Shown here piece by piece: positions 39,040-41,804 of a stretch of DNA of 41,804 nt. Numbering within the stretch: position 1 is the stretch's first letter; each line of letters begins with the position of its first letter. The stretch is from Arcobacter sp. (GTDB lineage: Bacteria; Campylobacterota; Campylobacteria; Campylobacterales; Arcobacteraceae), in assembly GCA_015663165.1 (NCBI GenBank), contig DQSS01000294.1:1-41804 (forward strand). The letters are read 5' to 3'. The notes under the pieces were generated by a model. The model saw nothing but the letters and a program-made list of their open reading frames with translations, did not search any database and had not been told where the DNA came from. The translations under genes were made by a program, and so were the position numbers.

Positions 39040-39846
39040 TTAGATAATGAAGTATTTTAAAGTTATTAAGGCTATTAGTTTAGCAAAATGAAATAAAGCT
39101 GTTCCTATTATATTCCCTATTTGGCAAGACATGCAATTTGTATATTTGCTACCTTCCCAATATGCAAAAAAAGTATAAAATATTATCATTGATGATATTA
39201 AATAAAATCCATTATTTAAATATTCACTTAATACTACTATAGCATCATCTGAAATAAAATATTTACTAAATACTGCAATTAAAGAAATAGCTAATAATAT
39301 ATTTATAACTTTTAATACCTTATCTCTTTTAAAATTTGTAGGACAAGAGTTATCAATCACAACATCAATTCCATGTTCAAGTTTCATATCTAATTGTTCT
39401 TTTTTGGCATCATTTAATCTAATAGAAAAATTTGCACCAAAATTATAATCTATTTTTCTTTGAATTAAAACTGCAAATTCATCACTAGCATCTAAAAATT
39501 TTTGACTACCTTCTCTATCTTCGTACATAACTTTAATATGTCTATCTCTTATAATATCAATATTTATATCAGGAAAATAAGTTGTAGTTTCATTTGTTGT
39601 TATTTTTTCTTTTTTAAAAAATATTCTAGAATTTATCAATTCTATATAATTATTGTCTTTATCTTTTACAACTATAACAGAATGTGGGTTTCCTATTTGA
39701 AAAGCACTTAGGCCATTTAAATTATGTTCTTTCATTGTATCTTTTAAATCATCTATTAGATTAAAAAGATCCTCATTGAAAAATCTTACTGGCGCGTTAA
39801 ATTCAATTGGTGGAGTTTGTGGATATTGGATTAAGTCTTTTATCAT
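39040..39846 (-). CDS. Degenerate peptide-deformylase-like domain fused to C-terminal transmembrane segments
   Basis: NGLSAFQIGNPHSVIVV ... NYIELINSRIFFKKEK ... DRHIKVMYEDREGSQKFLDASDEFAVLIQRKIDYNFGANF parallels PDF GxGLAAPQIG / LINPxI / EGCLS / QHExDHLxG, with catalytic residues absent; three hydrophobic segments at C-terminus. Confidence 0.6.
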   Translation of the reverse strand: MIKDLIQYPQTPPIEFNAPVRFFNEDLFNLIDDLKDTMKEHNLNGLSAFQIGNPHSVIVVKDKDNNYIELINSRIFFKKEKITTNETTTYFPDINIDIIRDRHIKVMYEDREGSQKFLDASDEFAVLIQRKIDYNFGANFSIRLNDAKKEQLDMKLEHGIDVVIDNSCPTNFKRDKVLKVINILLAISLIAVFSKYFISDDAIVVLSEYLNNGFYLISSMIIFYTFFAYWEGSKYTNCMSCQIGNIIGTALFHFAKLIALITLKYFII

Positions 39847-39872
39847 TTTATTTATCTTTATATAACATTATC

Positions 39873-39916
39873 ATAAATTTAAAAAAATTAAATATATTTA
39901 ATTTTTTTAAATTTAT
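39873..39916. repeat. 44-nt perfect all-A/T palindrome (likely part of a terminator region)
   Basis: ATAAATTTAAAAAAATTAAATA/TATTTAATTTTTTTAAATTTAT, self-complementary over 44 nt by direct reading. Confidence 0.85.
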
Positions 39917-39917
39917 T

Positions 39918-39946
39918 ATTAAAGTAGAAAAAATCTCTACTTTAAT
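39918..39946 (-). terminator. Hairpin downstream of the 53-aa ORF / sqr
   Basis: ATTAAAGTAGA-AAAAATC-TCTACTTTAAT, 11-bp perfect stem 9 nt past the stop codon. Confidence 0.7.
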
Positions 39947-39954
39947 ATAGTAAC

Positions 39955-40116
39955 TTAGTGACTTTTACTTACTACAATTAACATTTTAATATTAATTACA
40001 CAGAATCTAACAAATTGCCAGATTACACAAGTTCTCATTGATTTGGCAAATTTACCTGGAATCATTGTTAAATTAAATGCTTCACTTTTTGAAAAGTTTA
40101 CTTCTTCTTTTTTCAT
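39955..40116 (-). CDS. 53-aa basic/hydrophobic small protein downstream of sqr (not in supplied ORF track)
   Basis: MKKEEVNFSKSEAFNLTMIPGKFAKSMRTCVIWQFVRFCVINIKMLIVVSKSH*; SD AAAGGATAAAATATG; followed immediately by hairpin. Confidence 0.7.
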   Translation of the reverse strand: MKKEEVNFSKSEAFNLTMIPGKFAKSMRTCVIWQFVRFCVINIKMLIVVSKSH

Positions 40117-40145
40117 ATTTTATCCTTTATTATAGTCTATTAATT

Positions 40146-41615
40146 TTATTCAGGGATTAAAGTCCAACCTGGTTTAAGTTGAGCTTTCCACATAAATAAG
40201 TAATGTAAGATATGTTTGATCCAATGACCTGCAAGTCCAATCTCACCAAATGTATACTCTGTATCTCTACCTGTACCTGGATATTTTTCAAAATCAGGAA
40301 CAACAGGGAATACAGTCATAGCAGCAGCTGTACCATCTAAGATACCTTTACCTGCAGATGCAACACATGCGGCACCCATTTCAGCCATAGATGCTTCATG
40401 TAAATGAGCTCCATCACCTTTAGTAATAAGATCACAAATACTATGTGCAACGGCTTTACCAATTATACCTGAAGGCATTCCTGTTCTTGGAGGAGTAGGA
40501 TTAATTGGTGTACCATTTACAGATGACATAGGCTTAGAAATGATATGTGGTGGTGCAAAAGCAATACCAGCAGCAAACATATTTGAATATGTTGGGTTTT
40601 GATATGTTCTTGGCCAGTCACTTGCTTTCCAATTTTCATAAGTTCCTGCTGCATAATTTGCATCAACTTTCATAAATCCATTTGGAGCAAATATAGTTGC
40701 AGTGATGTCTTCTCCAGCTTTATCATAAGCTTTGAGACCAACACCAGCAAAAGGAGGAATTAACATAGAAAAATCAAATTCTTCTTCATGCATAGACCCA
40801 TCTAGTAATTCATAAGAAGCTTTACCGGATTCTACTTTATTTACATGAGCTCCAATAATCCATTCGATATCTCTTTCTGCATATAATGATTCAGCAAAAA
40901 GTTTTGAAGATACAACATATCCTCCAACTTTCATATGTAAACCACCCATACCAAAGTCACCTAAAAATGACTCATTAGATATCCATTTTATTTCTGCTTT
41001 ATCTCTTACACCAGCTTTTGCAATTTCATGTTCTATATTAAAGATATATTCAAATGCAGCACCTTGACAAGTACACATACCATGACCAGTACCAATTAAG
41101 AATTTTTGAGTTTCTCCACTTTTCATCTTATCAATACAAATTTTAAGTTCATGAGCTGCATGCTCAGCATGATCAGCTGTACAAACAGAAACAGTATGCT
41201 CACCTAAATTAGATCCAACACCAAGTCCAGGTGTTGCACCAAAGTTAAGTTTTGGTCCAGTTGCATTAACTAAATAGTCATATTCTACTTCTTCAGTTTC
41301 GCCAGCTTTAGCTTTACTTGTATGTTCTATAACAACATAAGGTTTATCTGAACCATCTTTACCTTCAGGATGAATTGCAACTGCTTTTGCTTGCTTATAT
41401 GAAATACCTGCTTTAGAATAAACAGGAGCTAAATCAAAAGTAACATCTTCTTTGCTTAATTCACCAACACCAACCCAAATATTTGATGGAATCCAATTCC
41501 ATTTTGCATTTGGAGTAACAACCATAACTTCATGTGATGATCCTAGCCATTTTGCTGCAAATGTTGCAGTTGTATGTCCAGCAACACCTCCACCTAAAAC
41601 AATAAGTCTTGCCAT
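40146..41615 (-). CDS. sqr: Sulfide:quinone oxidoreductase-like FAD-dependent oxidoreductase
   Basis: MARLIVLGGGVAGHTTA FAD motif, WNWIPSNIWVGVGE, YLVNATGPKLNF, GMCTCQGAAFEY redox Cys region. Confidence 0.85.
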   Translation of the reverse strand: MARLIVLGGGVAGHTTATFAAKWLGSSHEVMVVTPNAKWNWIPSNIWVGVGELSKEDVTFDLAPVYSKAGISYKQAKAVAIHPEGKDGSDKPYVVIEHTSKAKAGETEEVEYDYLVNATGPKLNFGATPGLGVGSNLGEHTVSVCTADHAEHAAHELKICIDKMKSGETQKFLIGTGHGMCTCQGAAFEYIFNIEHEIAKAGVRDKAEIKWISNESFLGDFGMGGLHMKVGGYVVSSKLFAESLYAERDIEWIIGAHVNKVESGKASYELLDGSMHEEEFDFSMLIPPFAGVGLKAYDKAGEDITATIFAPNGFMKVDANYAAGTYENWKASDWPRTYQNPTYSNMFAAGIAFAPPHIISKPMSSVNGTPINPTPPRTGMPSGIIGKAVAHSICDLITKGDGAHLHEASMAEMGAACVASAGKGILDGTAAAMTVFPVVPDFEKYPGTGRDTEYTFGEIGLAGHWIKHILHYLFMWKAQLKPGWTLIPE

Positions 41616-41804
41616 AAGTATTCCTTAAATTTTTATTAACTATTTGTTATACATTATATACATAATAATTTACAAATAGTATAGTAACTTAAAAATTAAA
41701 GTTATCTTAATCTTAAATAATATTTCATTATAATTAATATTAAACTAATCTGAATAAAAATATTATAACTTTAGATTATAAATAATATTATATTTATTCT
41801 TAAA

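Noticed and set aside
1-41804. CRISPR array, IS element, prophage, tRNA/rRNA genes
   Set aside because: Looked for regularly spaced repeats, transposase/integrase motifs, phage genes and cloverleaf/rRNA sequence; none seen. Intergenic space is small and most of it is accounted for

Overview
This is an AT-rich chromosomal window with gene content and order typical of Campylobacterota, most like the Arcobacter group (genus call is inference). Most of it is housekeeping sequence: rny, 5-formyl-THF cyclo-ligase, a TlpA-like lipoprotein, ftsY-comEC, gltBD, lon, bamD, psd, surE, dnaE, the rpmJ-rpsM-rpsK-rpsD-rpoA-rplQ operon, and a sulfide:quinone oxidoreductase. There is also a type II secretion-like block (gspL-M-N-C-D-E plus two pseudopilins). 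I found no CRISPR array, prophage, IS element, tRNA or rRNA. The best candidates for something undescribed are: (1) a membrane-anchored protein whose N-terminal half looks like a peptide deformylase that has lost all its metal/catalytic motifs (39040-39846); (2) two genes, comEC and a YejM/PbgA-like sulfatase-fold protein, whose conserved N-termini extend upstream of the first ATG with no ATG/GTG/TTG available, pointing to ATA (or ATT) initiation; (3) two unlisted microproteins, a 53-aa ORF behind sqr and a 36-aa single-TM ORF; (4) a 44-nt perfect all-A/T palindrome next to a second 11-bp hairpin; (5) two dyads in the leader of the rpmJ-rpoA operon; (6) a membrane SprT-like protease directly abutting an orphan ribbon-helix-helix protein; (7) a diguanylate cyclase with a degenerate receiver domain. 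All assignments come from reading motifs in the given translations; no database search was run.
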